Assembly (NCBI RefSeq): GCF_014201355.1 | Contig: NZ_JACHEG010000005.1 | Span: 124,001 to 188,000 of the forward strand | DNA length: 64,000 nt | Direction: 5' to 3' | Source of the DNA: Aliirhizobium wenxiniae | GTDB taxonomy: Bacteria > Pseudomonadota > Alphaproteobacteria > Rhizobiales > Rhizobiaceae | Part shown: piece by piece, positions 16,882-26,474 of the stretch | Layout of the letters: every line of letters begins with the position of its first letter | Position numbering within the stretch: the stretch's first letter is position 1 | Translations under genes and position numbers: made by a program | The notes under the pieces: model-generated | What the model was told of the DNA's origin: nothing | The model's database searches: none | The model's input: the letters and a program-made list of their open reading frames with translations, nothing else

Positions 16882-18291
16882 TTACTTCCAGTCGCGGATA
16901 TCGACGAAGTGTCCTGCCACGGCCGCCGCCGCCGCCATTGCAGGCGAGACGAGGTGGGTGCGGCCCTTGTAGCCCTGGCGACCTTCGAAATTGCGGTTCG
17001 AGGTGGAGGCGCAGCGCTCGTAGGGACTGAGACGGTCGTCGTTCATCGCAAGGCACATCGAGCAGCCCGGCTCGCGCCATTCGAAGCCGGCATCCTTGAA
17101 GATCACGTCGAGGCCTTCGGCTTCCGCCTGTTCCTTGACGATGCCGGAGCCCGGGACGATCATGGCGGAAACGGTGGAGGCCACCTTCTTGCCTTCGACC
17201 ACCTTCGCGGCGGCGCGCAAGTCTTCGATGCGACCATTGGTGCAGGAACCGATGAAGACGCGATCGACGGTGATGTCAGTCATCTTCGTGCCCGGCTTCA
17301 AACCCATGTAATCCAGCGCGCGCCATTTCGACGTGCGCTTGTTCTCATCCTGGATTTCGTCCGGATTCGGCACTGTACCTTCGATGGTCGTGACGTCTTC
17401 CGGCGAAGAACCCCAGGTGACGATCGGCGGCAGGTTTGCGGCATCGAGGACGACGACCTTGTCGTAATGAGCGCCTTCTTCGGTATAGAGCGTCTTCCAG
17501 TAGTCGAGCGCCATGTCCCAGGCCTTGCCCTTCGGGGCGCGCGGCTTGTCCTTGATATATTCGAAAGTCGTCTCGTCCGGCGCGATCAGGCCGGCGCGGG
17601 CGCCGCCTTCGATCGTCATGTTGCAGACGGTCATGCGGCCTTCCATCGACAGCGAGCGGATCGCCTCGCCGGCAAATTCGATAACGTGGCCGGTGCCGCC
17701 GGCAGTGCCGATCTCGCCGATGATGGCGAGGATGATGTCCTTGGCGGTGACGCCTTCCGGCAGCTTGCCATCGACACGCACCAGCATGTTCTTGGCCTTC
17801 TTCTGCACCAGCGTCTGGGTGGCGAGAACGTGCTCGACTTCAGACGTGCCGATACCATGCGCCAAGGCGCCAAATGCGCCATGGGTGGAGGTGTGGCTGT
17901 CGCCGCACACGATCGTCATGCCGGGAAGGGTGAAGCCCTGTTCCGGTCCGACGATATGGACGATACCCTGGCGGACGTCCTTCTCGGAATAATATTCGAC
18001 GCCGAAATCATGAGCGTTCTGGGCAAGCGCCTCGACCTGGATGCGGCTTTCCTCGTTCTTGATGCCTTCGTGGCGGTCGGCCGTGGTCGGGACGTTATGG
18101 TCGACGACGGCGAGCGTCTTTTCGGGCGCGCGGACCTTGCGGCCGGCCATGCGCAGGCCTTCGAAAGCCTGCGGCGACGTCACCTCGTGAACCAGGTGAC
18201 GGTCGATGTAGAGAAGACAGGTGCCGTTTTCGTCCTGAGAGACGACGTGGTCGTCCCAGATCTTGTCGTAGAGGGTGCGAGGTGCGCTCAT
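16882..18291 (-). CDS. leuC: 3-isopropylmalate dehydratase large subunit
   Basis: This 469-residue aconitase-family subunit forms the [4Fe-4S] active site that isomerises isopropylmalate in leucine synthesis together with LeuD. Signatures are [21 protein letters not shown] (near 130), [17 protein letters not shown] (near 345) and the last Cys pair in [12 protein letters not shown] (near 405); all three cluster cysteines are present. [15 protein letters not shown] at 18291 is preferred over a start three codons upstream because of GGAA spacing. leuD is not adjacent in the window, as is usual in rhizobia. Confidence 0.96.
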   Translation of the reverse strand: MSAPRTLYDKIWDDHVVSQDENGTCLLYIDRHLVHEVTSPQAFEGLRMAGRKVRAPEKTLAVVDHNVPTTADRHEGIKNEESRIQVEALAQNAHDFGVEYYSEKDVRQGIVHIVGPEQGFTLPGMTIVCGDSHTSTHGAFGALAHGIGTSEVEHVLATQTLVQKKAKNMLVRVDGKLPEGVTAKDIILAIIGEIGTAGGTGHVIEFAGEAIRSLSMEGRMTVCNMTIEGGARAGLIAPDETTFEYIKDKPRAPKGKAWDMALDYWKTLYTEEGAHYDKVVVLDAANLPPIVTWGSSPEDVTTIEGTVPNPDEIQDENKRTSKWRALDYMGLKPGTKMTDITVDRVFIGSCTNGRIEDLRAAAKVVEGKKVASTVSAMIVPGSGIVKEQAEAEGLDVIFKDAGFEWREPGCSMCLAMNDDRLSPYERCASTSNRNFEGRQGYKGRTHLVSPAMAAAAAVAGHFVDIRDWK

Positions 18292-18643
18292 GGCTGCCAT
18301 TCCGTTCGAGAACAGTTTTCTGAAAAAGGGGGAGTTGTCGCGGCAAAAGCGTGTGCCGCAGCACGGGTCGCGTTTAAGCGACCGTCAGCTAAGTCGGCTG
18401 TTGAGAGCGCCGGATACGGATGCGAAGAAGCGTGCCGGCAGACGCTTGTGGTCCTGCAGCACGATAAATTTGTTCGCGAGGCATCCGAATTTCGATCCCA
18501 TGGCCGGTCTATTACCAGTTTTTTAGAGGGACGGCAATTGCTTCGATTAGGGGCGCATGGCACAAGCGACAGGCAGTTAAAGCTCTTTTTTTGTGTCCTT
18601 ATTTGCGTGCGGCGGCGGTGAGGAGGACAACGAGGAGGTGCGT
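18292..18643. other. Gap between leuC and the GAF-GGDEF gene
   Basis: This 352-bp divergent intergenic region must hold promoters for both genes. I see a hairpin, GGTCGC (18366-18371) / GCGACC (18378-18383). I find no leucine-rich leader peptide, riboswitch or supported ORF. Confidence 0.5.
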
Positions 18644-19669
18644 ATGGCACTTACAGCCCAGCTTCCTGCCAATGAAGCTGATCGTTTGCTTTCCGTCCGG
18701 GGGCTGATTTCGGTCGATGGCAATGCGACGTCTGAACTTTCCACGCTCGTGCAACTGGCCAAGGATGTTTTCGGCACCCCTTGTGCTGCGGTCAATATCA
18801 TAGACGAGGACTGGCAGCGGGTTGCCTGCCAGGTCGGTAGCATTCCGATCGGTGAATGCAGTCGGGACGATTCCGTCTGCTCCCGCGTGGTTTATGCCAA
18901 CGAAGTCGTCGTGGTGCCCGACCTCAGCCGGCACCCGGAATTCCGCAGTTTTCCCGCAATTCAAGGCGCTCCCGGTTTCCGGTTTTACGCCGGCGCTCCG
19001 GTATCGCTGGAGCCTGATCTTCCGGTCGGTTCTCTCTGCCTACTTGATGTCGAACAGAGGGATCTCAGCGATTCGGAGATACGCAATCTGCGCCAGTTTG
19101 CCGACGTGGCAAGCGGTCTCCTGCGGCTGCAGAAGGCGAATTTCATGCTGGAGTTTGCCGAGGAGAAGCTGAAGCTTGCGGCCATGACCGATCCGCTGAC
19201 CGGTTTTTACAACAGGTCGGCACTTGTCTCGTTAATCGACGTGATGCTCGCCAACGCGCTTTCCTCGCAACAAGGATTCGGCGTGCTTTATCTCGACATG
19301 GATGGTTTCAAGCAGATCAACGACAAGCTTGGGCACCATGCGGGCGATCAGGTTCTGACCCATGCCGCCAAGCGGATCAGCGAGTGTGTGCGGGCGCAGG
19401 ATGTGGTCGTGCGCATGGGCGGCGACGAATTTGCGATCTTCGTGCCCGATCCGCCGGATGTCGCAGCCCTTTCCGAACTTTCGGAGTGCCTGCTGAAAGA
19501 GTTCCGCCGGCCTTTCGTCGTCGACGACAATCTCGTCAACGCGCGCCTCAGCATCGGTGCGGCTCTTGCGCCGGAGGCCGGGTCGGAACGGCTGGGTCTC
19601 CTGAAGGCCGTGGATGAGGCGCTTTATCAAGCCAAGGAAGCGGGCCGCGACCGGTTCGTGCTGCGGTAA
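18644..19669 (+). CDS. GAF-GGDEF protein, putative diguanylate cyclase
   Basis: This 341-residue cytoplasmic protein has a GAF sensor domain (about 25-175; AAVNIIDEDWQRVACQ and FRFYAGAPVSLEP). A GGDEF domain follows (about 185-341) with DPLTGFYNRSAL, DMDGFKQINDKLGHHAGD and an intact MGGDEF near 259. The RAQD tetrad five residues before GGDEF matches the inhibitory I-site, so product feedback by c-di-GMP is likely. The start ATG 18644 has GAGGAGG upstream. There is no EAL domain. The signal sensed by the GAF domain is unknown. It is divergent from leuC. Confidence 0.9.
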   Translation: MALTAQLPANEADRLLSVRGLISVDGNATSELSTLVQLAKDVFGTPCAAVNIIDEDWQRVACQVGSIPIGECSRDDSVCSRVVYANEVVVVPDLSRHPEFRSFPAIQGAPGFRFYAGAPVSLEPDLPVGSLCLLDVEQRDLSDSEIRNLRQFADVASGLLRLQKANFMLEFAEEKLKLAAMTDPLTGFYNRSALVSLIDVMLANALSSQQGFGVLYLDMDGFKQINDKLGHHAGDQVLTHAAKRISECVRAQDVVVRMGGDEFAIFVPDPPDVAALSELSECLLKEFRRPFVVDDNLVNARLSIGAALAPEAGSERLGLLKAVDEALYQAKEAGRDRFVLR

Positions 19670-19789
19670 TCCTGGACGAGGCAAAGGCCTTCCTCGTCTC
19701 AAAGAGGCCTGCGGTCTCTTGCCGCATGCTGTGATGCACCTAATTTCCTCCCCACAGATCAGACACGGCCGCTGGCCGGGGAGGAAATC

Positions 19790-21097
19790 TTGGTCTCTGA
19801 AAGCAATACGATCTCTAAGATCACCTGGCGGCTGATGCCGCTTCTCGGCGTCCTTTATCTCATTGCCTATATCGACAGGCAGAACGTGAGTTACGCGAAG
19901 CTGCAGATGGTCGATTCACTCGGGATGAGCGAATATGCCTATGGCCTCGGCGCCTCGCTGTTCTTCATCGGCTATTTCATCTTCGAAGTGCCCGCAAATC
20001 TCTTCCTGACCCGTTTCGGGGCGAGAATCTGGTTCACCCGGATCATCGTGTCCTGGGGGCTGGTGACGATCGCACTGGCCTTCACCCAGAATATGACGAT
20101 GTTCTATATCCTTCGCTTTCTGCTCGGCGCCTGTGAGGCCGGGTTCTTTCCCGGCGTCCTCTACCTGCTGACGCTGTGGTTCCCGAAGGATTATCGCGGT
20201 CGCATGGTCGGCCTGTTCATGATCTTCAGTGCGCTGGCAAATGCGATCGGCGCGCCGCTCGGCGGCATTCTGCTCGATCTCGATGGCGCGCTGGGGCTTG
20301 AGGGATGGGAATGGGTGTTTCTCGCGACCGGCGTTCCCGCCGTCATAGCCGGCGTCTTCACCTTCTTCTATCTCGACGACACGCCCGAAAAGGCAGAGTT
20401 TCTGACGAATGACGAGAAGCAATGGCTGAAAGATCGGCTGGCGCGGGAAAATGCCGGAATGGACGAGGATGCAGGCCACGGCTTCAAGGCGCTGATCAAT
20501 CCGCGCGTGCTGTTGATGGCCCTCTGCTTCATCGGCTTCCCGCTGGCGGCCTATGGGCTGAGCTACTGGTTGCCGACGATCGTCAAGGGTTTTGGCGTAT
20601 CGAACACGACCAACGGCTTCATCAACATCATTCCCTGGCTGATCGTTGCCGTCGCGCTTTGGGTGGTTCCTTCAGCCGCCGACAAGACCGAGAGAAAGAC
20701 GCCTTATATCGTGGGGCCTGCGTTTGTCGGTGCCGCAGCGCTGGCGGCTTCCGTCCTTGTCACCTCGCCCTATCTGCAGTTCGCTTTCCTCTGCATTGCC
20801 GCAGCAGGCATCTTTGCCGGCCAGCCGGTGTTCTGGAGCCTGCCGTCACGCTTTCTGAAAGGGGCCGGCGCTGCGGCGGGGCTGGCTGCGATCAACTCGG
20901 TCGGCAATCTCGGCGGCTTCATCGCACAGAATGTCGTGCCGTGGATCAATGACGCGACGGGCAGCAACATCCTGCCAATGTTCTTCCTGGCGGCATGCCT
21001 TGCTATAGCGGGTGTGCTGGTGATCATCGTGGGCCAGATGCTCGGGCGCGAAACGAAGGACGTGCCGCCATCGGCACATGCGGGCGGTCCACGCTAA
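19790..21097 (+). CDS. MFS transporter, anion:cation symporter (ACS) type
   Basis: This 435-residue inner-membrane protein has about twelve helices. MPLLGVLYLIAYIDRQNVSYAK is the characteristic first helix of the ACS family (phthalate, tartrate and glucarate-type organic acid uptake). GACEAGFFPGVLYLLTLWFP is the conserved helix 4 segment. The start is TTG 19790 with GAGGAA close upstream. The C-terminus is short. It is a single gene ending at a bidirectional terminator shared with rplS. The substrate is probably a carboxylate but cannot be named from sequence. Confidence 0.88.
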   Translation: MVSESNTISKITWRLMPLLGVLYLIAYIDRQNVSYAKLQMVDSLGMSEYAYGLGASLFFIGYFIFEVPANLFLTRFGARIWFTRIIVSWGLVTIALAFTQNMTMFYILRFLLGACEAGFFPGVLYLLTLWFPKDYRGRMVGLFMIFSALANAIGAPLGGILLDLDGALGLEGWEWVFLATGVPAVIAGVFTFFYLDDTPEKAEFLTNDEKQWLKDRLARENAGMDEDAGHGFKALINPRVLLMALCFIGFPLAAYGLSYWLPTIVKGFGVSNTTNGFINIIPWLIVAVALWVVPSAADKTERKTPYIVGPAFVGAAALAASVLVTSPYLQFAFLCIAAAGIFAGQPVFWSLPSRFLKGAGAAAGLAAINSVGNLGGFIAQNVVPWINDATGSNILPMFFLAACLAIAGVLVIIVGQMLGRETKDVPPSAHAGGPR

Positions 21098-21110
21098 TCG
21101 CACAAACAAA

Positions 21111-21137
21111 AAAGGCGACCCGAAGGTCGCCTTTTTC
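21111..21137. terminator. Bidirectional terminator between the MFS gene and rplS
   Basis: AAAGGCGACC (21111-21120) and GGTCGCCTTT (21125-21134) form a perfect stem with loop CGAA, flanked by A-run and T-run on both strands. It can end both convergent genes. Confidence 0.92.
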
Positions 21138-21158
21138 TCATGCCGTAACTGGCAAATC

Positions 21159-21695
21159 TTATTCTGCAGAAGCTTCTGCAGCCTTTGCTGCTTCTTCAGC
21201 TGCCTTTGCTTCAGCAGCTTCCTGTGCTGCCTTTTCGGCGGCCAGTGCCTGTGCTGCTGCAATCTTTTCAGCTTCGATGCGTGCCTTTTCCTCGGCAATA
21301 GCAGCGCGCTCTGCTTCGTTCAGCTTGCGGGCGCGGGTGCCGGTGTTCTCGACGATACGAGCCGACTTGCCGCGACGATCACGCAGGTAGTAGAGCTTGG
21401 CGCGACGGACCTTACCGCGGCGAACGATTTCGACGCTTTCGACGAGCGGCGAGTAAACCGGGAATACGCGCTCGACGCCTTCGCCGTAGGAGATCTTGCG
21501 AACGGTGAAGCTTTCGTTGAGGCCGCCGCCGGAACGGGCGATGCAGACGCCTTCATAAGCCTGTACGCGGGTACGGGAGCCTTCCGTCACGCGTACGTTG
21601 ACGCGGAGGGTGTCGCCCGGAGAGAATTCAGGAAGCTTGCGCTGAGCTTCGATCTTGGCTGCCTGTTCGGCTTCCAGCTGCTGGATGATGTTCAT
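21159..21695 (-). CDS. rplS: 50S ribosomal protein L19
   Basis: This 178-residue ribosomal protein lies at the 30S-50S interface. The core (1-125) has [40 protein letters not shown] and [15 protein letters not shown]. The last 50 residues form an Ala/Glu/Lys-rich helical tail that is absent from the 115-residue enterobacterial protein. In this window rplS is separated from trmD by an opposing TSUP gene, so it probably has its own promoter in 21696-21959. Confidence 0.97.
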   Translation of the reverse strand: MNIIQQLEAEQAAKIEAQRKLPEFSPGDTLRVNVRVTEGSRTRVQAYEGVCIARSGGGLNESFTVRKISYGEGVERVFPVYSPLVESVEIVRRGKVRRAKLYYLRDRRGKSARIVENTGTRARKLNEAERAAIAEEKARIEAEKIAAAQALAAEKAAQEAAEAKAAEEAAKAAEASAE

Positions 21696-21959
21696 CGGTC
21701 AAACCTTTTCAGTTCTTCTGAAACAGCCAGAGCGCTTCCCGTCCTTGGTCACCTCATCCGAGGGCCTCGTGACGTGCCTTGTGGGCTAGCGAATTCGCCA
21801 TTCTTTGTTGCTGGTCGACGGGAGTTTTCCCATTTCCGCGCCGGCAAATACACCAATACGGGGCGTTTGTCATCCCGCAGTCGCAATTTTTGTCGTGGGC
21901 ATCGTTGCTGCCTTGCGTGGAACGGGATATCTGGATTTCCGGGAAGAGGAAATTGCGAA

Positions 21960-22709
21960 ATGACAATAATGATGGTTCTGCTGCTGGCCGCGGCAGGGTT
22001 CCTGTCGGGTGCCGTCAACGCGATTGCGGGCGGCGGCACATTTCTTACTTTCGGGGTGATGACGCTCGCCGGCATTCCGCCAATCTCGGCCAATGCGACG
22101 TCATCCATCGTGCAGTTTCCGGGCTATGTGACATCGACGATCGCCTATCGGGCGGAAATTCTACATCGATGGCGGAGCATTGCCGTGCTGGGCGTCGTGT
22201 CGCTTGTGGGAGGGCTCGTCGGCGCGCTGATCCTGCTGTCGCTCGACAATCCGTCTTTCCGCGCGCTTGTGCCGTGGCTGCTTGCTGCGGCGACGGCAAT
22301 TTTTGCGGCGGGGCCCTTGCTCAAGCCGAAGGTTTCTTCCGAGGAGCATAGCGCCAACAGTGCTTCCAGCATCGTCGGCCAGTTTTTCAACGCGATCTAT
22401 GGCGGGTTCTTCGGTGCCGGGATGGGGATCATGATGCTGGCGGTGCTTGGGCTTACGACCGGCGGCACCTATCATCACCTCAATGCGATGAAGAACCTGT
22501 TTGCCATGCTGATTGCCGGCGTGGCGATCGTTGTCTTCATCAGTGGCGATGTAGTGGCGTGGCCGGAGGCGCTGGTAATGATCCCCGCAGGTGCAATTGG
22601 CGGTTATTCCGGTGTCTGGTTGGCGCGTCGCGTGCCACAGACGGTTTTGCGATGGTGTGTCGTGGCAGTCGGGACGGCCTTGACGATCTATTATTTTGTC
22701 ACCGCGTAA
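21960..22709 (+). CDS. TSUP (TauE/SafE) family membrane permease
   Basis: This 249-residue protein has about eight hydrophobic helices. The family signatures are AAAGFLSGAVNAIAGGGTFLT in the first half and YGGFFGAGMGIMMLAVLGL in the second, the two TSUP repeats. Members export or import sulfonates, sulfite, sulfoacetate or other small organosulfur anions; no substrate can be assigned. ATG 21960 has GAGGAA upstream. It is inserted head-on between trmD and rplS, with only 8 bp to the trmD stop. Confidence 0.85.
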   Translation: MTIMMVLLLAAAGFLSGAVNAIAGGGTFLTFGVMTLAGIPPISANATSSIVQFPGYVTSTIAYRAEILHRWRSIAVLGVVSLVGGLVGALILLSLDNPSFRALVPWLLAAATAIFAAGPLLKPKVSSEEHSANSASSIVGQFFNAIYGGFFGAGMGIMMLAVLGLTTGGTYHHLNAMKNLFAMLIAGVAIVVFISGDVVAWPEALVMIPAGAIGGYSGVWLARRVPQTVLRWCVVAVGTALTIYYFVTA

Positions 22710-22717
22710 TCGCGGCT

Positions 22718-23398
22718 TCAGTCGTCCGCGAGCAAATCCGGGCGACGTTGTTGCGTCAGCTTTAGAGCCTGTTCCAGCCGCCATTTTTCGATCGCTGCGT
22801 GATTTCCCGAAGTCAGGACCGTCGGGATCTCCTGGCCTTCGAAAACCTGCGGGCGGGTGTAATGCGGGTGTTCCAGCAGGCCGTGCTCGAAACTTTCGTT
22901 GGTGCCGGAATGGGCATTGCCCATGACGCCCGGCAGGAGGCGGATGATGCTGTCGAGAACGGTCAACGCTGCCGGTTCGCCGCCCGACAGGATGTAGTCG
23001 CCGATCGACACTTCCTCGAGATTGCGTCCGTCAATGACACGCTGGTCGACGCCTTCGAAGCGGCCGCAGACGATGACGACGCCTTCGCCATCGGCGAGTT
23101 CACGCACCCGGCTCTGGCTGAGTGGCTTGCCGCGCGGGCTCATCAGCAGGCGAGGGCGGGTATCGGCGGCGACAGAATCGATCGCTCTCGCCAGAATATC
23201 CGCTTTCAGCACCATGCCGGCGCCACCGCCGGCCGGCGTATCGTCTACGGTGCGGTGCTTGTCTTCAGCAAAATCGCGGATCTGTATCGTATCGAGCGAC
23301 CAGTCGCCACGTTCCATCGCCTTGCCGGAAAGGGAGAAAGCGAGATGTCCGGGAAACATTTCCGGATAGAGCGTCAGGAGGGTTGCGCGGAATGTCAT
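22718..23398 (-). CDS. trmD: tRNA (guanine-N1-)-methyltransferase TrmD
   Basis: This 226-residue SPOUT methyltransferase makes m1G37 in tRNAs and prevents +1 frameshifts. It shows [10 protein letters not shown] (9-18), [16 protein letters not shown] (52-67), the knot segments LMSPRGKPL and [14 protein letters not shown], and [15 protein letters not shown]. Its ATG overlaps the rimM stop by 4 nt, so the two are translationally coupled. Confidence 0.97.
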   Translation of the reverse strand: MTFRATLLTLYPEMFPGHLAFSLSGKAMERGDWSLDTIQIRDFAEDKHRTVDDTPAGGGAGMVLKADILARAIDSVAADTRPRLLMSPRGKPLSQSRVRELADGEGVVIVCGRFEGVDQRVIDGRNLEEVSIGDYILSGGEPAALTVLDSIIRLLPGVMGNAHSGTNESFEHGLLEHPHYTRPQVFEGQEIPTVLTSGNHAAIEKWRLEQALKLTQQRRPDLLADD

Positions 23399-24006
23399 TC
23401 TTCGTCCTGGCCGGGAGCTTTTTTGGAAGGTCCCTGGCGGGGCTTGGGCTGACGCTTGCCGACTGCGGTTGGATCCCTGTCGTTCGGATCCTCGATCAGG
23501 CCGGCGGCCTCAGGATCGATCAGGATTTTGCCTGCGTCCAGATCGATCTCCAGAACCGCTGCTTCGGAAAAGGGGATGAGCGCCGGGCGTCGACCGGGGC
23601 CTTTCAGTTCAAGCAGATCGCCAGCGCCGAAATCAAATACCGCACTGACTTTGCCATAGCTTTTGCCTTCAGCATCGACGGCTTCGAGGCCTTCGAGATC
23701 GGCATAATAGAATTCGTCCTCGTCAAGTTCTTCGTCGGGAAGATTGTCGCGTTCGACGAAGAGTTCCAGCCCGTTCAAGGCTTCGGCTGCATTCCGGTCG
23801 TTGACGCCGCGGAAGCGGACAACGACGACGTTTTTTGCATCGCGGATTTCGAGGATCTCGAACCGCCGCCCGTCTTCTGCATAAAGATGACCGTATTCGC
23901 CAAGGGCTGTCGGGTCCGCGGTGAAGGATTTTACCCGCACTTCGCCCCGAAGGCCTTGGGCGGCGCCGATCGTGGCCATCAGGATTGGGTTTTCTAGCTT
24001 CTTCAT
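23395..24006 (-). CDS. rimM: 16S rRNA processing / ribosome maturation factor RimM
   Basis: This 203-residue protein binds S19 and matures the 30S head. N-terminal domain: [23 protein letters not shown]-barrel domain: [20 protein letters not shown], then [10 protein letters not shown] and [14 protein letters not shown] charged extension ([20 protein letters not shown]) follows residue 175. It lies downstream of rpsP, but a strong terminator stands between them, so its expression is probably lower than that of rpsP. Confidence 0.95.
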   Translation of the reverse strand: MKKLENPILMATIGAAQGLRGEVRVKSFTADPTALGEYGHLYAEDGRRFEILEIRDAKNVVVVRFRGVNDRNAAEALNGLELFVERDNLPDEELDEDEFYYADLEGLEAVDAEGKSYGKVSAVFDFGAGDLLELKGPGRRPALIPFSEAAVLEIDLDAGKILIDPEAAGLIEDPNDRDPTAVGKRQPKPRQGPSKKAPGQDEE

Positions 24007-24077
24007 GCCGGTGTTCCGATTGGTCTGCGCTCATTTAGCCATGAACCGCCCGCTGTGCAACGCAGGCCTGACCAAAC

Positions 24078-24111
24078 AAAAAAACGGGCAGTGCGTTGCC
24101 GCACTGCCCGT
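24078..24111 (-). terminator. Strong intrinsic terminator between rpsP and rimM
   Basis: ACGGGCAGTGCG (24084-24095) pairs perfectly with CGCACTGCCCGT (24100-24111) around a 4-nt loop. On the minus strand it is followed by seven T residues (24084-24078). It lies 22 nt after the rpsP stop, inside what is usually one operon. Confidence 0.9.
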
Positions 24112-24132
24112 CGAATAAACCTGTAGCAGAAA

Positions 24133-24492
24133 TTATTCTGCGGCAGCAGCTGCGTCGGCAGCCTTCTGAGCCTTTTCAGCAGCGCGTTCGACAGCGCGCT
24201 TGCCCGGCTTTGCCTTTTCCGGGTTGTTCTTGGCGTCGCGGGTTGCGATGCCGGCTTCAGCGAGGAAGCGCAGAACGCGGTCGGTCGGCTGTGCGCCGTT
24301 GGCGAGCCAATGCTTGATGCGGTCTTCGTTCAGTTCAACGCGCTTTTCGTTGTCCTTGGCGAGCATCGGGTTCCAGGAACCGAGCTTTTCGAGGAAGCGG
24401 CCGTCACGCGGCGAACGGGCGTCGGCAACAACAACGGTGTAGTAAGGGCGCTTCTTGGAACCACCGCGGGCGAGACGAATCTTCAGGGACAT
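24133..24492 (-). CDS. rpsP: 30S ribosomal protein S16
   Basis: This 119-residue protein begins [20 protein letters not shown], with [20 protein letters not shown] and later [19 protein letters not shown], all diagnostic of S16. After residue 85 it has a Lys/Ala-rich tail ending [15 protein letters not shown] is ideally spaced before ATG 24492; a longer upstream frame is rejected. It lies downstream of ffh and the chorismate mutase gene in the same orientation. Confidence 0.97.
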   Translation of the reverse strand: MSLKIRLARGGSKKRPYYTVVVADARSPRDGRFLEKLGSWNPMLAKDNEKRVELNEDRIKHWLANGAQPTDRVLRFLAEAGIATRDAKNNPEKAKPGKRAVERAAEKAQKAADAAAAAE

Positions 24493-24584
24493 TGTTTTAC
24501 TCCTTAGGTTTCTTTTTGGGCCACCATCCGGTGGTCCGATCTGTTGTTGTGAGGCCGCCGTCAGGCGGGCTCGGGTCATGCTGT

Positions 24585-24893
24585 TTATTTCGCACCACCG
24601 TGTTCGGCGGCGATTGCTTCATGATGCCGGATGACTTCCTTGATGACGAAGTTCAGGAACTTCTCGGCGAAATCCGGATCCAGATTGGCTTCCTTTGCCA
24701 GGCGGCGAAGGCGTTCGATCTGGTATTCCTCGCGCGCCGGGTCTGCCGGCGGCAATTCGTACTTGGCTTTCAGGACGCCAACTTCCTTGGTGCAGCGAAA
24801 ACGCTCGGCGAGCATATGCACCAGCGCGGCATCGATATTGTCGATCGACTGGCGGTAGCTCGAAAGCCGTGCCTTCACTTCAGGATCAACCAT
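24585..24893 (-). CDS. Chorismate mutase, AroQ type
   Basis: This 102-residue all-helical enzyme converts chorismate to prephenate for Phe/Tyr synthesis. [19 protein letters not shown] is helix 1 with the conserved Asp and the Arg before it. [12 protein letters not shown] carries the catalytic Lys. [16 protein letters not shown] and [17 protein letters not shown] complete the fold. The length fits a free-standing monofunctional mutase. It sits between ffh (12 bp away) and rpsP, a linkage seen in several rhizobia. Confidence 0.92.
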   Translation of the reverse strand: MVDPEVKARLSSYRQSIDNIDAALVHMLAERFRCTKEVGVLKAKYELPPADPAREEYQIERLRRLAKEANLDPDFAEKFLNFVIKEVIRHHEAIAAEHGGAK

Positions 24894-24905
24894 TCGCGTC
24901 CTCCC

Positions 24906-26474
24906 TTATTTCTTCTTGCCCGGCAGACCGGGGAAACCGCCTAGGCCGGGAAGCTTTGCTCCGCCGAGACCGGGCAGGCCACCCATTCCACCGGGAAGGC
25001 CGCCACCGAGACCCGGCATGCCGCCCGGCTTCAGGCCTGCGGCTTCTGCCTGTTTCTGCAGGGCTTCGAGCTGCTTCGGATCCATTTTCGACAGATCAGG
25101 CATGCCCATGCCACCACCAAGACCCATCTTGGAGGCAAGGCCGCCCATCATCTGCTTCATCATGCCGCCCTTGCCCTTGCCGCCCATCATTTTCATCATG
25201 TCGGCCATCTGGCGGTGCATTTTCAGAAGCTTGTTGATTTCCGCAGCATCGGTGCCGGAGCCGGCCGCGATACGCTTCTTGCGGGAATGTTTCAGCATGT
25301 CCGGGTTGGCGCGCTCAGCCTTGGTCATCGAGCCGATGATGGCGATCTGGCGGTCGAACATCTTGTCGTTCATGCCGGAAGCGGCGAGCTTGTCCTTCAT
25401 ACCGGCCATGCCGGGCATCATACCCATGATACCGCCCATGCCGCCGAGCGATTTCATCTGGCGCAACTGGTCAGCGAGATCGTTCAGGTCGAACTTGCCC
25501 TTGGCCATCTTGGCGGCCATGGCGGCTGCCTTTTCGGCGTCGATGTTTTCGGCTGCCTTCTCGACCAGCGAAACGATGTCGCCCATGCCGAGAATGCGGT
25601 CGGCGATACGGCGGGGATGGAATTCCTCCATCTCCGTCATCTTTTCGCCGACACCGATCAGCTTGATCGGCTTGCCGGTGACGGCGCGCATCGAAAGTGC
25701 TGCACCGCCGCGGCCATCGCCGTCCATGCGGGTCAGAACGAGGCCGGTAATGCCGACGCGCTCATCGAAGTTGCGCGCCAGATTGACGGCGTCCTGACCG
25801 GTCAGGCTGTCGGCCACGAGCAGGATTTCATGCGGATTGGACTTCCGCTTGATTTCCGCCATTTCCTGCATCAGCGGTTCGTCGATATGCGTGCGGCCGG
25901 CGGTATCGAGGATGACGACGTCATGGCCGCCAAGTTTTGCCGCCTGCACGGCGCGCGCGGCGATATCGGTCGGCGACTGGCCGGCGATGATCGGCAGCGT
26001 GTCTACGCCGGTCTGGACGCCGAGCTGGCGAAGCTGTTCCTGAGCTGCAGGGCGGCGCGTATCGAGCGACGCCATCAGCACCTTTTTCTTGTCGCGGTCG
26101 GTCAGCCGCTTGGCGATCTTGCCGGTCGTGGTCGTCTTACCCGAACCCTGCAGGCCGACCATCATGATGACAACGGGTGCCGCTGCTGCCAGGCTGATGC
26201 TGACGCCCTCGGAGCCGAGCATCTCGACCAGTTCGTCATGGACGATCTTGACGACCATCTGACCGGGCTTGATCGATTTCAGGACTTCGGCGCCGACGGC
26301 CTTTTCACGCACTCGATCCGTAAAGGCGCGCACGACTTCGAGCGCCACGTCGGCCTCCAGGAGCGCACGGCGAACCTCGCGGAGCGCTGCGGAAACATCC
26401 GCCTCGCTCAACGCGCCACGGCCGGTCAGTCCATTCAGAATGGAGCCAAGACGGTCCTGCAGGTTCTCAAACAT
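24906..26474 (-). CDS. ffh: Signal recognition particle protein Ffh
   Basis: This 522-residue GTPase binds signal sequences and 4.5S RNA and hands ribosomes to FtsY. N-domain: MFENLQDRLGSILNGLTGRG. G-domain: GLQGSGKTTTTGKIA (near 107), DTRRPAAQEQL, DTAGRTHID, TRMDGDGRGG. M-domain: Met-rich helices with the RNA-binding RKKRIAAGSG. The C-terminus (440-522) is a long Gly/Met/Pro/Leu repeat (PGLGG, GLPGG type) ending KKK. MFENLQDRL at 26474 is the true start; the longer frame is not supported. Confidence 0.97.
   Translation of the reverse strand: MFENLQDRLGSILNGLTGRGALSEADVSAALREVRRALLEADVALEVVRAFTDRVREKAVGAEVLKSIKPGQMVVKIVHDELVEMLGSEGVSISLAAAAPVVIMMVGLQGSGKTTTTGKIAKRLTDRDKKKVLMASLDTRRPAAQEQLRQLGVQTGVDTLPIIAGQSPTDIAARAVQAAKLGGHDVVILDTAGRTHIDEPLMQEMAEIKRKSNPHEILLVADSLTGQDAVNLARNFDERVGITGLVLTRMDGDGRGGAALSMRAVTGKPIKLIGVGEKMTEMEEFHPRRIADRILGMGDIVSLVEKAAENIDAEKAAAMAAKMAKGKFDLNDLADQLRQMKSLGGMGGIMGMMPGMAGMKDKLAASGMNDKMFDRQIAIIGSMTKAERANPDMLKHSRKKRIAAGSGTDAAEINKLLKMHRQMADMMKMMGGKGKGGMMKQMMGGLASKMGLGGGMGMPDLSKMDPKQLEALQKQAEAAGLKPGGMPGLGGGLPGGMGGLPGLGGAKLPGLGGFPGLPGKKK

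Noticed and set aside
16909..18621. Open frame of 570 codons on the plus strand opposite leuC
   Set aside because: It is Asp/Arg/Gly-rich with no recognisable motif; leuC on the other strand has every cluster and family motif.
18292..18643. Leucine attenuator peptide upstream of leuC
   Set aside because: No short frame with a run of leucine codons and no alternative terminator was seen on the minus strand.
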